Of a DNA stretch of 56,294 nt, positions 31,456-40,585 are shown one piece after another (positions within the stretch are counted from its first letter, which is position 1; each line of letters opens with the position of its first letter). The notes beneath the pieces are model-generated. The model searched no databases. It saw only the letters and a program-made list of their open reading frames with translations, and was not told where the DNA came from. The translations under genes and the position numbers were made by a program. The stretch is taken from positions 1-56,294 of the IMG/VR virus record IMGVR_UViG_3300020470_000006. One strand, written 5' to 3'. The DNA is from a virus.

Positions 31456-34400
31456 ATGGCTGAAAAGAGTGTTGAAGTCATTCCTATTATTCAGGAAGCA
31501 GAAATATATCCTGATGACCCTAATTATGACTTCCCTGAAGGGGTGAAAACTCTCGACCAAAAGGCGGAATATTGGTTTCGGAAAAGTGTCGAAGAGTTCG
31601 ATGAGTTTCCCGGAAGCCCTAATAGTAATTGGAACAGGAATGGATATGATTCTACTGAATACGGAGGAATCCCCTGGGAATCTGTTAAGAACAGGTCAGT
31701 AGGTAATAGCGATTTTGAAACTATGTGGAGAAAGAACCACAAAACGAGGATTTCTTCCTTCAAATCCGATAATCCTGATAAAAATGGATACAAGGTTTTT
31801 AGAAAAGTTACAGGATATTACAAGGTTCAAATTAAAAATGAAAAGGTTCTCGCAAAACAAAGGGCGAGGATGGAACAGATTTTACAATTGATTGGAAGGA
31901 GTGAATATGGTTCAATTGACCCTTTAACCAAACGGGAAGCAACTGTTCCGCTTGAGAATAAAGATGGGAAAATAGAGTATTATCTTCTGAAAGATGTATC
32001 AAACCCATCACTTATCGGATATGATGTTTTAGAGGCTGAGGAAGCCCCCGTCATTATGACGGATACTCTTATTGAATCTCAGTTGAAAGGCCATATTTTC
32101 AAATTGATTGTGGAAAATGGTGAAATCCCAAGTGCCTACAAAGGAAAGGATGCAATATTCCCATCCATAATGAGATTAGGAGATAGTGGTGAGGCTTCTG
32201 CCCCTGTTTTCAAGGCTATGCGAGTTAATATTCAAGAAACAAAGGGATTGATAGAAGGGATGATTCAAGAATTATCTGAGTTGGAATTAAGTCAAGTAAA
32301 GGAAATGGCCGAAGAGTATGAGCCTGAAGCGATTCAATTTGGGGATATGGGAGAGTTGGAACTTGTAAGTAAGGAAATTACTCTCAAGGCTCTTTTGACT
32401 TTACCTTACGAAAATAGAGAAACCAAAGTTCAATTGAATAAATGGCGACCTCCTGTGGATAATATGAAAAGAGGAGAAGGTTGGCCTGTTTCCGATGCAG
32501 GGGATTACATTATTCATATCACTCAAGACCCTTTGGAGATTATTTTCAAATCTTCCAATCGAGGATGGGCTAATCAATCCTGTGAAGCATTATATGGTGG
32601 TTCTTACAAAAAGGGATGTTTTGATGATTTCAAAGTAGGTAATGGAATATGTATGGTTTATCGAGCCTCTGATTTACTTGATGCTGAAGGTTCACTCAGA
32701 GTCGATAGAAGTAAAGCCATCGGGAGATTCATGCTTAGATGGGGAATGGGTAGAGATGCTTCGGGAAATCACTTAGGGCCGAGAATAGGTATTGAGAGGA
32801 CTTGTTACAGTATCAGAGAAGATGGTAGTTCCCAAAAGGTAGGGAATGCGGCATGGATTAATAGTATTGGTGCAGGTTTGATTTCGATTTTTACTAAGGC
32901 AGGTTTGTGGGATTTTACTAATCTAACTACTCCTTATGTGTATGGTGGTTATGCCGACACAGGAGGGTCATCCAACAAAAAAATCCACTATACTAATCGG
33001 GCATTCGGGGCTACTGAGGGGGCAGGTATGGGTGAGGAACAAAGAGTATTGGATTATAACACTCAATATGATTTGTCCTATAACGAACAACTAAGAATAT
33101 TGAGGCAAGATGATGATGAAGTTACACTCAATTTGTGCCAAAATCCTCTTGTGTGGAATTATGAGAGGGTGATAGGGCAATTGATGGGGAAGATATACAC
33201 ACTCTATGAGGAATCAAATAGGCAAGTATTGATGCAATTATTGTTAGGGCATGATTATGCGAATCCTGAGTTGATGCTTTCAGCACTTGATACGATTGAG
33301 ATGATTCAGCCTGATTACAAAAATATCCTTATGGATGAGAATATACCAAAGATGTTTGTATATCACCCCCGAAGTAGTGCAGTAATTCACGAAAAAATTG
33401 TAGATATAATGGGTAGTGAGGCAAAGGAATTGTATGCTCAACCTGCCTCCATTTACTTATCGAACCATAACTTATTAGATTCTGAAAGTTTCATATTTGC
33501 ACCTGAAACTTTGTGGCAACCTTATGTGGATGAGTTGAAAGGAATAGTAGGAGTTTCCAAAGGATTGATTCAAGGTGGAGGAGAGGAATTATCGCAAGCC
33601 GAAAGGGATTTATTGATAGAGATTCAAAGAGGTCGAGAAATTGAAAACGAAAACTATGTGTGGGAAACTCCTCTTGGTGAATATCAAGGAGATTTAATGG
33701 GATTAACTAAGGATAATCTTCAAGAAATGGCCGCAGGTAGAGGACTTAGCCAATCAGGTAATAAGAGTGAATTGGTAGAAAGAATAGTTGCACATGAACG
33801 AGGATATGAAGTAGGAGAAACCCCCTCAATTTACACTCGATTCGCAGAATGGTATTTACCTGTCCTTCAAACATGGGCGAGCCGAAGCACAAGTCAAATT
33901 GAATTGTTAGACGCTATGAATGCCCATCCTTTAGGGGTTGGTTATTGGGGTTCAATCGAATTGGCATTTATGCTGATGAATCAACCTAATATCGGGCAAG
34001 AAAACTTTGATTGGCTCTTGAGATATTGGATAGAAGCAACTGAACTTATGGGTGAAGAGGATGATTCCACTCAACCATTGTGGGACAGATACAAACAAAT
34101 GCGAGATGGCATTGTTTCGCTTATGACTTTCAGTTTCAGCCAAGAAGAAAATTATGGGTGGGAATTGTTCAATGGTGGATGTCCGAGCATTAAGAGAACT
34201 AAAAATCATGTTCCAAGAACTACGGAAAACTTAGTCCTGATGTTGAATTACTTGTATAATTTGTCCTTTGATGAATTAGGTTGGGAGGAAGGTGGATATG
34301 AAATCACGAATGTTAAATTAGATTATATCCACAAACTATACACAGGAAATAAAAACACCGAAGAAATGAAGGTTTTCTTTGATTTCATAATGAGTATGAA

Positions 34401-37400
34401 TAATCCTGAAGAACAAGCCCAATATCTTCCTATGCTATTTTTGAGGTCTGCAAAAAGAAGTAATCCAACAAAGATGGGGTTAGAATTACTCCCACAATCT
34501 GCCTTACCTGTGATTTTTGATGTTCTCATTAATAACCCTTATGGTGAATACTACTATGATTGTGTTTTCGTTCAATATGTTGGACTTACTGATGGCACAG
34601 ATAGAGGATATGGAAGATATGTAAAGAGGTTGAAAAGGGGTAGTATCGCAGACATTTTAATTCGTAACCTAAGCATGGCAACCAATACAAGTAGTGCCTT
34701 CAGAGAAGAGGGAATCAAAGTTAGAAAAGAATTGAGTGAGGAAATGGCTTTTAATATCCTCACGAATATTGATGTGTTGGAAAATATGAGTTCCTTAGAA
34801 TTAATTGCATCTAAATTGCCTAATAGTGAAGATTTATTTTATGTTATGGAAGATATTGTATTGACTCATTATCTTGAGGACTTGTATAATCCTGAAGGCG
34901 ACAAACCCTTTAGAAGTTTGAGTCCTGAAGAGTTTGACGATTTTGAAATCATTAGAACGATAAATGATGGATTGCCTCCGATTAAAGAAATGATTCTCGG
35001 TTTCGCCCACAACCAATATACTCCAAGTGAAATCCTTGAAAGGATTGTGCAAAAGCCACGAATGGATGGAAAAAGTGTAGGGTATAGGAGAATGTTCGAT
35101 TACTATGGTATTAATGGGAACATCCTAAGCGATAGTGAAGAACAATTTGAAGAAACTATCTTGAAACAGATTGCTCAGAATGACGGTGTAAGGGGAAGAT
35201 TACTGAAATACCTATACGATAATTATTCGGCTTTGCATGAATCCCTAATTATGAATCCAAATATTGTTGAGGCTCGATTGTTTGAGAGATTGGCTGAAGC
35301 GTATCCCATTAAAATATTAAACAATAATAGGATAACGAAGAGAGCATATATGAGGCATCTAAGGAAGATGGTTGATACTATCAAATTAACCCCCACAAGT
35401 GAGTTTGACTTGTCTATCTCAGGATTTTGGGATTCGATGAGATATATTCTTGCAGGTAATTACATCAAAAATAATGCAGAAAGATTTATTTCAAAGGTTC
35501 TTGAAGAACCCTACACTCATAACTTCGTGAGAGCAGGGAGGTGTAGATTCGGAACAGGGCTTCCTACTGCCTCTCATAATGAACCTGAAGGTCAAAATCA
35601 ATCCTACACAGGGTCGATTATCGAATATCCTCAACTTCCTATTACGGGGATGATAGAGGGGCGACCATTTACAGATAAGCCATATTTCCTTTATCGAGGA
35701 TTGAATGTGAAAGGGAGGGGTGAATCTCCTAATTTCTTAATAGATGAGGTAGGACAACATTGGTATCTTAGGAAGGGTTTAACCTCAATTTTGAATGAAA
35801 TCAAAGAAATAAACAGAAGTGATAATGCAAATGCGCTTTGTGTTCCTGAATCTACTATTGATGATGAATCAGAATCATCTAATCTGCCAAGTTCGACATC
35901 AATTTATCAAAACAATAATTATGATTACGCCTATGATGGTGTAGGTCTAACATCATTGATGTTTATTCTTGATTCGGTTTATGAGCCTCAAGATGAAGAT
36001 TTTGAAAGGCGGGTAAATGAAAATCCAAGTTTAACTAATTTGAGAAATGCAGGGATTTCTAATAAGGCATATATGAGGGGTATCAATTTGGAAGGTTCTT
36101 CTAATAAAATCAGAGATTATTTGGCAAACAATTTAGCAAGCAGATTAAGAACTCCTATCGAGCGAGAAGCACTTTCTGACTTGATTGATATTTTCCCTGA
36201 TAAAACAAGGTTCTTGTTTAATTCTGAAAATCCAATCAATATCATAGAAATGGTAGATGAAGATGGTGTAAGCGTCATACCGAACATTGAAGAGTTCGAT
36301 AAACCTTCAATAAGGAACTTACTCAGAAAACTTACAGATATGACTTTTGAAAACTTTATTGAGCAGTATGAACGAAATTACCCCTCACTTCTTGTGCAGA
36401 ATATTTTGATGTATAATCTATTGACGGGATACCTTAATCCTTCTCGACTCAGAGCAGGGACAGGTGGATTTCAAATCGTAAATGGAGTATATGATTTAGA
36501 GGAAGTATTTGGGTGGATTCCTCCTGAAGAAAGATTACATATCCGAAATTATGATAGCAACGGTAGGTTCAATGATAGAATGTCTGCCTTCGCAGTAGAT
36601 TTCGTCTTTACCCTAAACGATACAAGGCTTGATAGATTTGTGAATGAGGTGGATGAAACTGAAATAGAAATACCTGAGTGGCGAGTTCAATTAACAAGGG
36701 ATGGAGAAAATGGTTTGTTTAGGATATTTAATGCGATGTATCTAAACCCTAAATTGGATTATAACGATTGGGCAGACATTCTTACGATTTTTACTGATGC
36801 TATTGAAACGGAAGGTTGTGTATTGTTCCCTCTAAGAAATCCTGAAAATCCAAGAAATGCCATAGATACCGTTGATAGACAATGGGATAGGTTCAGCGAA
36901 AATATTTACTGCTATGATTTAGATGGAAGGAGTGGGTTTAGTGATGTGAAATCTATGACTGTGAAAGAAATACAAAAACAATTCGATGAATCCTACCCTT
37001 ACCTCTATTCTATGTTCCTTTTGGGTAATTACACATCTCAGGGATTAAGGCCATACACAATAGAAAGATTTAGGGAAAAATGGGTAGAAAGAAACGGGGC
37101 GAAACAAGATTGGGAAAAATTGATGTGGTCGAATAACATATCCTCTGAAGTGCAAGAAATCGGTAAAGAATTAGTAGATTTATTGATAGGGTTGGATATG
37201 AATGAACATGGGCATCTATATGATGATAATAATGAACCAACTGATGAGGAGTTGGCAAAATACCAAAGGCAGAAGTTTGTATCGACAAGGCGAAGAATAA
37301 ATGAGTTATTCGGAGGAATGGGGCTTTACAGACAATATCTCAGAATACTTACTCCTATTATTCGACAAAGAATGCGAAGAGATGGATATAGAAGTAACCA

Positions 37401-37710
37401 AATTGATACAATGCTTGACTTCAAAAAACCGCCCACACAGGATAAGGAACTTATCAACGCCCTATTCTCCAATATGATTAGGGGATACAAGAGATACCTT
37501 GAGGGTGGATTTGATGCAAATATGCAATTAGAATGGAGAGATTTCCTATTGATGATATATTTACTCCGAGTCGAAACTCCTGAAGGTATAACGGGATTGC
37601 CTGAGCCAATTAGGGCGCAACTCTTGGGAATAAGAGATGCCAACCTCCCTCTGTTTATTCAAGCCTTGAGATACACTCAAGTTAGAGAAGGGGAAGAGTT
37701 TATTGAATAG
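31456..37710 (+). CDS. Giant multidomain protein with SAP DNA-binding motif (2084 aa)
   Basis: The largest gene in the window. Residues about 355-440 (ITQDPLEIIFKSSNRGWANQ, then SCEALYGG and GNGICMVYRASDL) resemble a domain seen in proteins of large phages where W-x-S-C is conserved; the function of that domain is unknown. A SAP motif (LTKDNLQEMAAGRGLSQSGN followed by KSELVERI, about 747-781) predicts DNA binding. The rest, especially 1000-1350, is made of helical pairs reminiscent of ARM/HEAT-like repeats. No catalytic site, signal peptide or membrane helix is recognised. It could be a virion-associated, DNA-organising or injected protein. It forms an apparent two-gene block with the 776-residue gene. 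Confidence 0.65.
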   Translation: MAEKSVEVIPIIQEAEIYPDDPNYDFPEGVKTLDQKAEYWFRKSVEEFDEFPGSPNSNWNRNGYDSTEYGGIPWESVKNRSVGNSDFETMWRKNHKTRISSFKSDNPDKNGYKVFRKVTGYYKVQIKNEKVLAKQRARMEQILQLIGRSEYGSIDPLTKREATVPLENKDGKIEYYLLKDVSNPSLIGYDVLEAEEAPVIMTDTLIESQLKGHIFKLIVENGEIPSAYKGKDAIFPSIMRLGDSGEASAPVFKAMRVNIQETKGLIEGMIQELSELELSQVKEMAEEYEPEAIQFGDMGELELVSKEITLKALLTLPYENRETKVQLNKWRPPVDNMKRGEGWPVSDAGDYIIHITQDPLEIIFKSSNRGWANQSCEALYGGSYKKGCFDDFKVGNGICMVYRASDLLDAEGSLRVDRSKAIGRFMLRWGMGRDASGNHLGPRIGIERTCYSIREDGSSQKVGNAAWINSIGAGLISIFTKAGLWDFTNLTTPYVYGGYADTGGSSNKKIHYTNRAFGATEGAGMGEEQRVLDYNTQYDLSYNEQLRILRQDDDEVTLNLCQNPLVWNYERVIGQLMGKIYTLYEESNRQVLMQLLLGHDYANPELMLSALDTIEMIQPDYKNILMDENIPKMFVYHPRSSAVIHEKIVDIMGSEAKELYAQPASIYLSNHNLLDSESFIFAPETLWQPYVDELKGIVGVSKGLIQGGGEELSQAERDLLIEIQRGREIENENYVWETPLGEYQGDLMGLTKDNLQEMAAGRGLSQSGNKSELVERIVAHERGYEVGETPSIYTRFAEWYLPVLQTWASRSTSQIELLDAMNAHPLGVGYWGSIELAFMLMNQPNIGQENFDWLLRYWIEATELMGEEDDSTQPLWDRYKQMRDGIVSLMTFSFSQEENYGWELFNGGCPSIKRTKNHVPRTTENLVLMLNYLYNLSFDELGWEEGGYEITNVKLDYIHKLYTGNKNTEEMKVFFDFIMSMNNPEEQAQYLPMLFLRSAKRSNPTKMGLELLPQSALPVIFDVLINNPYGEYYYDCVFVQYVGLTDGTDRGYGRYVKRLKRGSIADILIRNLSMATNTSSAFREEGIKVRKELSEEMAFNILTNIDVLENMSSLELIASKLPNSEDLFYVMEDIVLTHYLEDLYNPEGDKPFRSLSPEEFDDFEIIRTINDGLPPIKEMILGFAHNQYTPSEILERIVQKPRMDGKSVGYRRMFDYYGINGNILSDSEEQFEETILKQIAQNDGVRGRLLKYLYDNYSALHESLIMNPNIVEARLFERLAEAYPIKILNNNRITKRAYMRHLRKMVDTIKLTPTSEFDLSISGFWDSMRYILAGNYIKNNAERFISKVLEEPYTHNFVRAGRCRFGTGLPTASHNEPEGQNQSYTGSIIEYPQLPITGMIEGRPFTDKPYFLYRGLNVKGRGESPNFLIDEVGQHWYLRKGLTSILNEIKEINRSDNANALCVPESTIDDESESSNLPSSTSIYQNNNYDYAYDGVGLTSLMFILDSVYEPQDEDFERRVNENPSLTNLRNAGISNKAYMRGINLEGSSNKIRDYLANNLASRLRTPIEREALSDLIDIFPDKTRFLFNSENPINIIEMVDEDGVSVIPNIEEFDKPSIRNLLRKLTDMTFENFIEQYERNYPSLLVQNILMYNLLTGYLNPSRLRAGTGGFQIVNGVYDLEEVFGWIPPEERLHIRNYDSNGRFNDRMSAFAVDFVFTLNDTRLDRFVNEVDETEIEIPEWRVQLTRDGENGLFRIFNAMYLNPKLDYNDWADILTIFTDAIETEGCVLFPLRNPENPRNAIDTVDRQWDRFSENIYCYDLDGRSGFSDVKSMTVKEIQKQFDESYPYLYSMFLLGNYTSQGLRPYTIERFREKWVERNGAKQDWEKLMWSNNISSEVQEIGKELVDLLIGLDMNEHGHLYDDNNEPTDEELAKYQRQKFVSTRRRINELFGGMGLYRQYLRILTPIIRQRMRRDGYRSNQIDTMLDFKKPPTQDKELINALFSNMIRGYKRYLEGGFDANMQLEWRDFLLMIYLLRVETPEGITGLPEPIRAQLLGIRDANLPLFIQALRYTQVREGEEFIE

Positions 37711-37715
37711 GAACA

Positions 37716-37722
37716 TTTATTA
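37716..37722 (+). promoter_or_regulatory. TATA box of the 776-residue gene
   Basis: TTTATTA begins exactly 30 nt before ATG 37746. Confidence 0.6.
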
Positions 37723-37745
37723 GTGAAAATGAAGGAAATGGTAAT

Positions 37746-40076
37746 ATGGTGTCGAAAAGATATGAATGTGGGACTTGCCAAGCAGAGTTTCCCTCAAAAA
37801 ATCAATTGAAAAAACACCAAAGAAAACAAAATCCAAGACATCAAGGAATCATCCCTATACTTGATATGACTTCGGATAATAAAAAGACATCTTCTACCAC
37901 AACTAAGAGTTCAAAAGCAAAAGGCGGAACTACAAAAGGTAAAAAGGTGAAAACCGCAGGGAATCGAGCATCAGGAAGTGGAGGAAATTGGAGAACTCCT
38001 AAACCTTCAGGCCCATTAGAGCCTGTATATCAATCAGGTTTTATCCGAATCTCCGCAGACAAATGGGAAGAGATAAGTGATAAACTTCCTGATGGTGCAT
38101 CCCACCATATTGTAGAAGAAACTAATCATCACATTATTGAGTTCACAGGGGAGGCATACGAAGGTATAGATTACCTCATGTATTTGCATAATTTTGTAGA
38201 ACTTGAAATGTATTATCAAGATATTCTATTCTGCATTAGTATGATGCCTCCTGAAGAAAATATTTCTGTATTGGATATATGCGAACTTGGAAAAAGTAAA
38301 ATCCTGAGTGTAGATGATGGTATCATAATGACTGAATATAGAGATTCAGGAAATGATAGTATTTCCAATGAAGAGTTGAAGGAAGCAATTTCAAACCTAA
38401 CAGGTATTGCCGTAGCATTTGGAAAGTTCAAAAAGGATTCATCAAGAAAGGCCACTTCTACAACTGCAAAGAAAACTACTACACCTAAGAAAACTACTGC
38501 CGTTTCTTCACCACCTAAACCTAAACCTGTTGTTGATACATCAGAAAAATGGATTATGCAAGACACCGTAATCGAAGATGACCCTATTGATGAGGCAGGG
38601 GAATGGTATCTTAATGAATGGGGTGTATGGGCGAAGAAAGATGACGATAAATATTGTGTATTCTGCGGGGGAGAATTGGGAATTAGCGGGATGGATACAG
38701 TTTGTGTAGAGTGTGGATTACCTCAACCTGCGGAAGAAGATGAATGGCAGACATCACTAAATGATTTCTCATTCCATGCTCAAGAAATTGGTTATGGAGG
38801 TGGATGGAGTGGAAGTCGAGGATGGGGCTATGGTGGCAGAAGCACATATACACCTCCGCCTCCTGTTATTCCTAAATATCATCCCATCTTTGGTATTAGA
38901 GGAAATATGTTAGCGGTGGATAGAATCGTGGACTTGACCCCTCTTATCGAAGCAAGTGCAACTGAAGAAACTGAAGTAGAGATTACAGAGGAATCCTCGC
39001 TACCTCCAAGCCCCGTAGTGGGTGAAGGTGGAAATGAAACGGTAATGAATCAAGAGCGATTGAATGAATACAACAAACCACCATCTGCGAAGGAAGGCAA
39101 CTCTGATGACCCTGATTTTGACCCTGTTAAGGCAGACCGAAACAAAGATGGTGAAATATCTGAATGGGAAAGAAAAGTAGGGAATGCCGTTGCTAAGGGA
39201 ATCAGAGAAAGCAAGGATAAGAAGGGTGCTGAAGAGGTTTTTGAGGCTCAGGGTATGATGGGAGATTCGCCATTACTCAGAGGAAGAAATAGGGAATTGA
39301 GGATACGGCAAAGTATTGCGAAAAATTGGAAACCCGATAGTCAAGTATCGCAATTAAATGTGGCTACTACTCCTGTTCAACAAGCGTATGAATGGAGTAA
39401 GAAACAATTCCAAGAACGAGGATTGGTTATGAAAGATTATATTCCTCACTTCAAGGAAAATTATCTTTCCCTTCAAGAAGAATGTAGGTTAGCAATTGAT
39501 ATTCCACGAATTGATATGCCTGTGATAGACCCTCAAGAGTTAGATGATTTTGCAGAAAAACTTAGGGCAGGGGCATTAGATGTTTTTGAACCGTTTGCAT
39601 TGGATAATGAGGTAATGTATTCTCCACGAAATCTTGTTGTAGATAGTCCTGAAGCAATCAATTTCCTATTTTTGGGATACAAAGATGGAAAATTAGATGA
39701 CGATGTAGTAAATGCGAAAATAATGAATACTGCCGTAGGTTTGCTCAGACCAACACAATCACAGATTTGGCTGAACAAAATCATTGATAATATCATAGAG
39801 TATGGCAATCCTACTTCTACCGCAGATGGAGTCAAGAAAGGGGCTTTTAATTCTGCCTCACTTATTTTGAGAAAAACAATTGCTATCAGTCAGGAAGGTT
39901 ATATTCTTGACGGACACCATAGGTATGCTCAAATTGCATTGGTTAATCCAAGTTTGAAAATGATGACTCTCTATATTGGGTTGCCGATTAGAAGGTTAAT
40001 TGAGATAGCAAGACCTTATGGGAACGCCATTGGAAACGAACAAAGGGCGGCAGAGGATAGCACTCAGACGAATTGA
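37746..40076 (+). CDS. Multidomain protein: C2H2 finger, zinc ribbon, EF-hand-like loop and ParB/Srx-like domain
   Basis: Domains in order: a C2H2-type finger (YECGTCQAEF...LKKHQRKQNPRH, about 5-30); a basic Ser/Thr/Lys linker; an alpha/beta domain (90-210); a second Lys/Thr linker; a zinc ribbon with CVFCGGE and CVECGLP (about 305-325); a Gly/Tyr/Trp-rich stretch; an EF-hand-like loop DRNKDGEISEWE from D464; and a C-terminal domain with EGYILDGHHRYAQIAL (DGHHR at 722-726). The last motif matches the ParB/sulfiredoxin-like superfamily, whose members use a G-x-x-R loop to bind nucleotide. A role in DNA partition, host takeover or modification is possible; none is shown. Confidence 0.65.
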   Translation: MVSKRYECGTCQAEFPSKNQLKKHQRKQNPRHQGIIPILDMTSDNKKTSSTTTKSSKAKGGTTKGKKVKTAGNRASGSGGNWRTPKPSGPLEPVYQSGFIRISADKWEEISDKLPDGASHHIVEETNHHIIEFTGEAYEGIDYLMYLHNFVELEMYYQDILFCISMMPPEENISVLDICELGKSKILSVDDGIIMTEYRDSGNDSISNEELKEAISNLTGIAVAFGKFKKDSSRKATSTTAKKTTTPKKTTAVSSPPKPKPVVDTSEKWIMQDTVIEDDPIDEAGEWYLNEWGVWAKKDDDKYCVFCGGELGISGMDTVCVECGLPQPAEEDEWQTSLNDFSFHAQEIGYGGGWSGSRGWGYGGRSTYTPPPPVIPKYHPIFGIRGNMLAVDRIVDLTPLIEASATEETEVEITEESSLPPSPVVGEGGNETVMNQERLNEYNKPPSAKEGNSDDPDFDPVKADRNKDGEISEWERKVGNAVAKGIRESKDKKGAEEVFEAQGMMGDSPLLRGRNRELRIRQSIAKNWKPDSQVSQLNVATTPVQQAYEWSKKQFQERGLVMKDYIPHFKENYLSLQEECRLAIDIPRIDMPVIDPQELDDFAEKLRAGALDVFEPFALDNEVMYSPRNLVVDSPEAINFLFLGYKDGKLDDDVVNAKIMNTAVGLLRPTQSQIWLNKIIDNIIEYGNPTSTADGVKKGAFNSASLILRKTIAISQEGYILDGHHRYAQIALVNPSLKMMTLYIGLPIRRLIEIARPYGNAIGNEQRAAEDSTQTN

Positions 40077-40100
40077 GGAGGGGATGGTATTTCCGTATCC

Positions 40101-40505
40101 TTGAGTCGAGGTGAGCGATACAAGCGTATGGCGAATGATTTGATTTCTCAAGGTTCGCTTATGGAGGGTGAGAATTATGGAACGCATTGGACTTGGGCAA
40201 TCCTTCTTGAAAATGATAAAGTAGTTGTCGTATTAGAGGCAGATGAGAATGACCCCTTTATGAATCTTGAAGAAATCTATTCGTTTGAGAGAGGAAAGGG
40301 TCATGCAAGTAAGGCGATGGCTAAAGTGATTAATTCTGCTGATAGGTGGGAAGTAAATATGGAGTTGGATGTCGAGCCTTTTTCGTATGGTGAAGGTGAT
40401 GAAGAGATATTGGATGGTGTATCTCTTGAAAGATTCTATGAAAGATTTGGATTTACGAAAACTGAAATGGATGGATTATCGTATTTTCATAGATTGGTTG
40501 AATAG
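40101..40505 (+). CDS. GNAT-family acetyltransferase
   Basis: FERGKGHASKAMAKVI is the acetyl-CoA-binding R/Q-x-x-G-x-G/A loop, and ERFYERFGFTKTE the C-terminal motif of the family. 134 residues is normal for the fold. The start is uncertain: TTG 40101 or ATG 40128. A good ribosome site (GAGGAGGGG) lies just before ATG 40090, whose frame closes after six codons, so a frameshift or sequencing error near 40100 may hide the natural start. Substrate unknown. Confidence 0.7.
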   Translation: MSRGERYKRMANDLISQGSLMEGENYGTHWTWAILLENDKVVVVLEADENDPFMNLEEIYSFERGKGHASKAMAKVINSADRWEVNMELDVEPFSYGEGDEEILDGVSLERFYERFGFTKTEMDGLSYFHRLVE

Positions 40506-40543
40506 CCTTTAGTGGGTCTTTGACCTACCAACAACCGATTATG

Positions 40544-40550
40544 TTAAATA
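40544..40550 (+). promoter_or_regulatory. TATA box of the ribonucleotide reductase gene
   Basis: TTAAATA lies 33 nt before an in-frame GTG (40577) and 42 nt before ATG 40586. It makes the TTG at 40520 and ATG at 40541 unlikely starts because they precede the expected transcript. Confidence 0.6.
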
Positions 40551-40585
40551 TCTGTTCGCAAACATTGGTGAAAACGGTGAAAACG

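Noticed and set aside
37746-40076. Calling the 776-residue protein a plasmid partition ParB
   Set aside because: Only the DGHHR-like loop region resembles the superfamily; there is no ParA gene beside it and no HTH after the loop.
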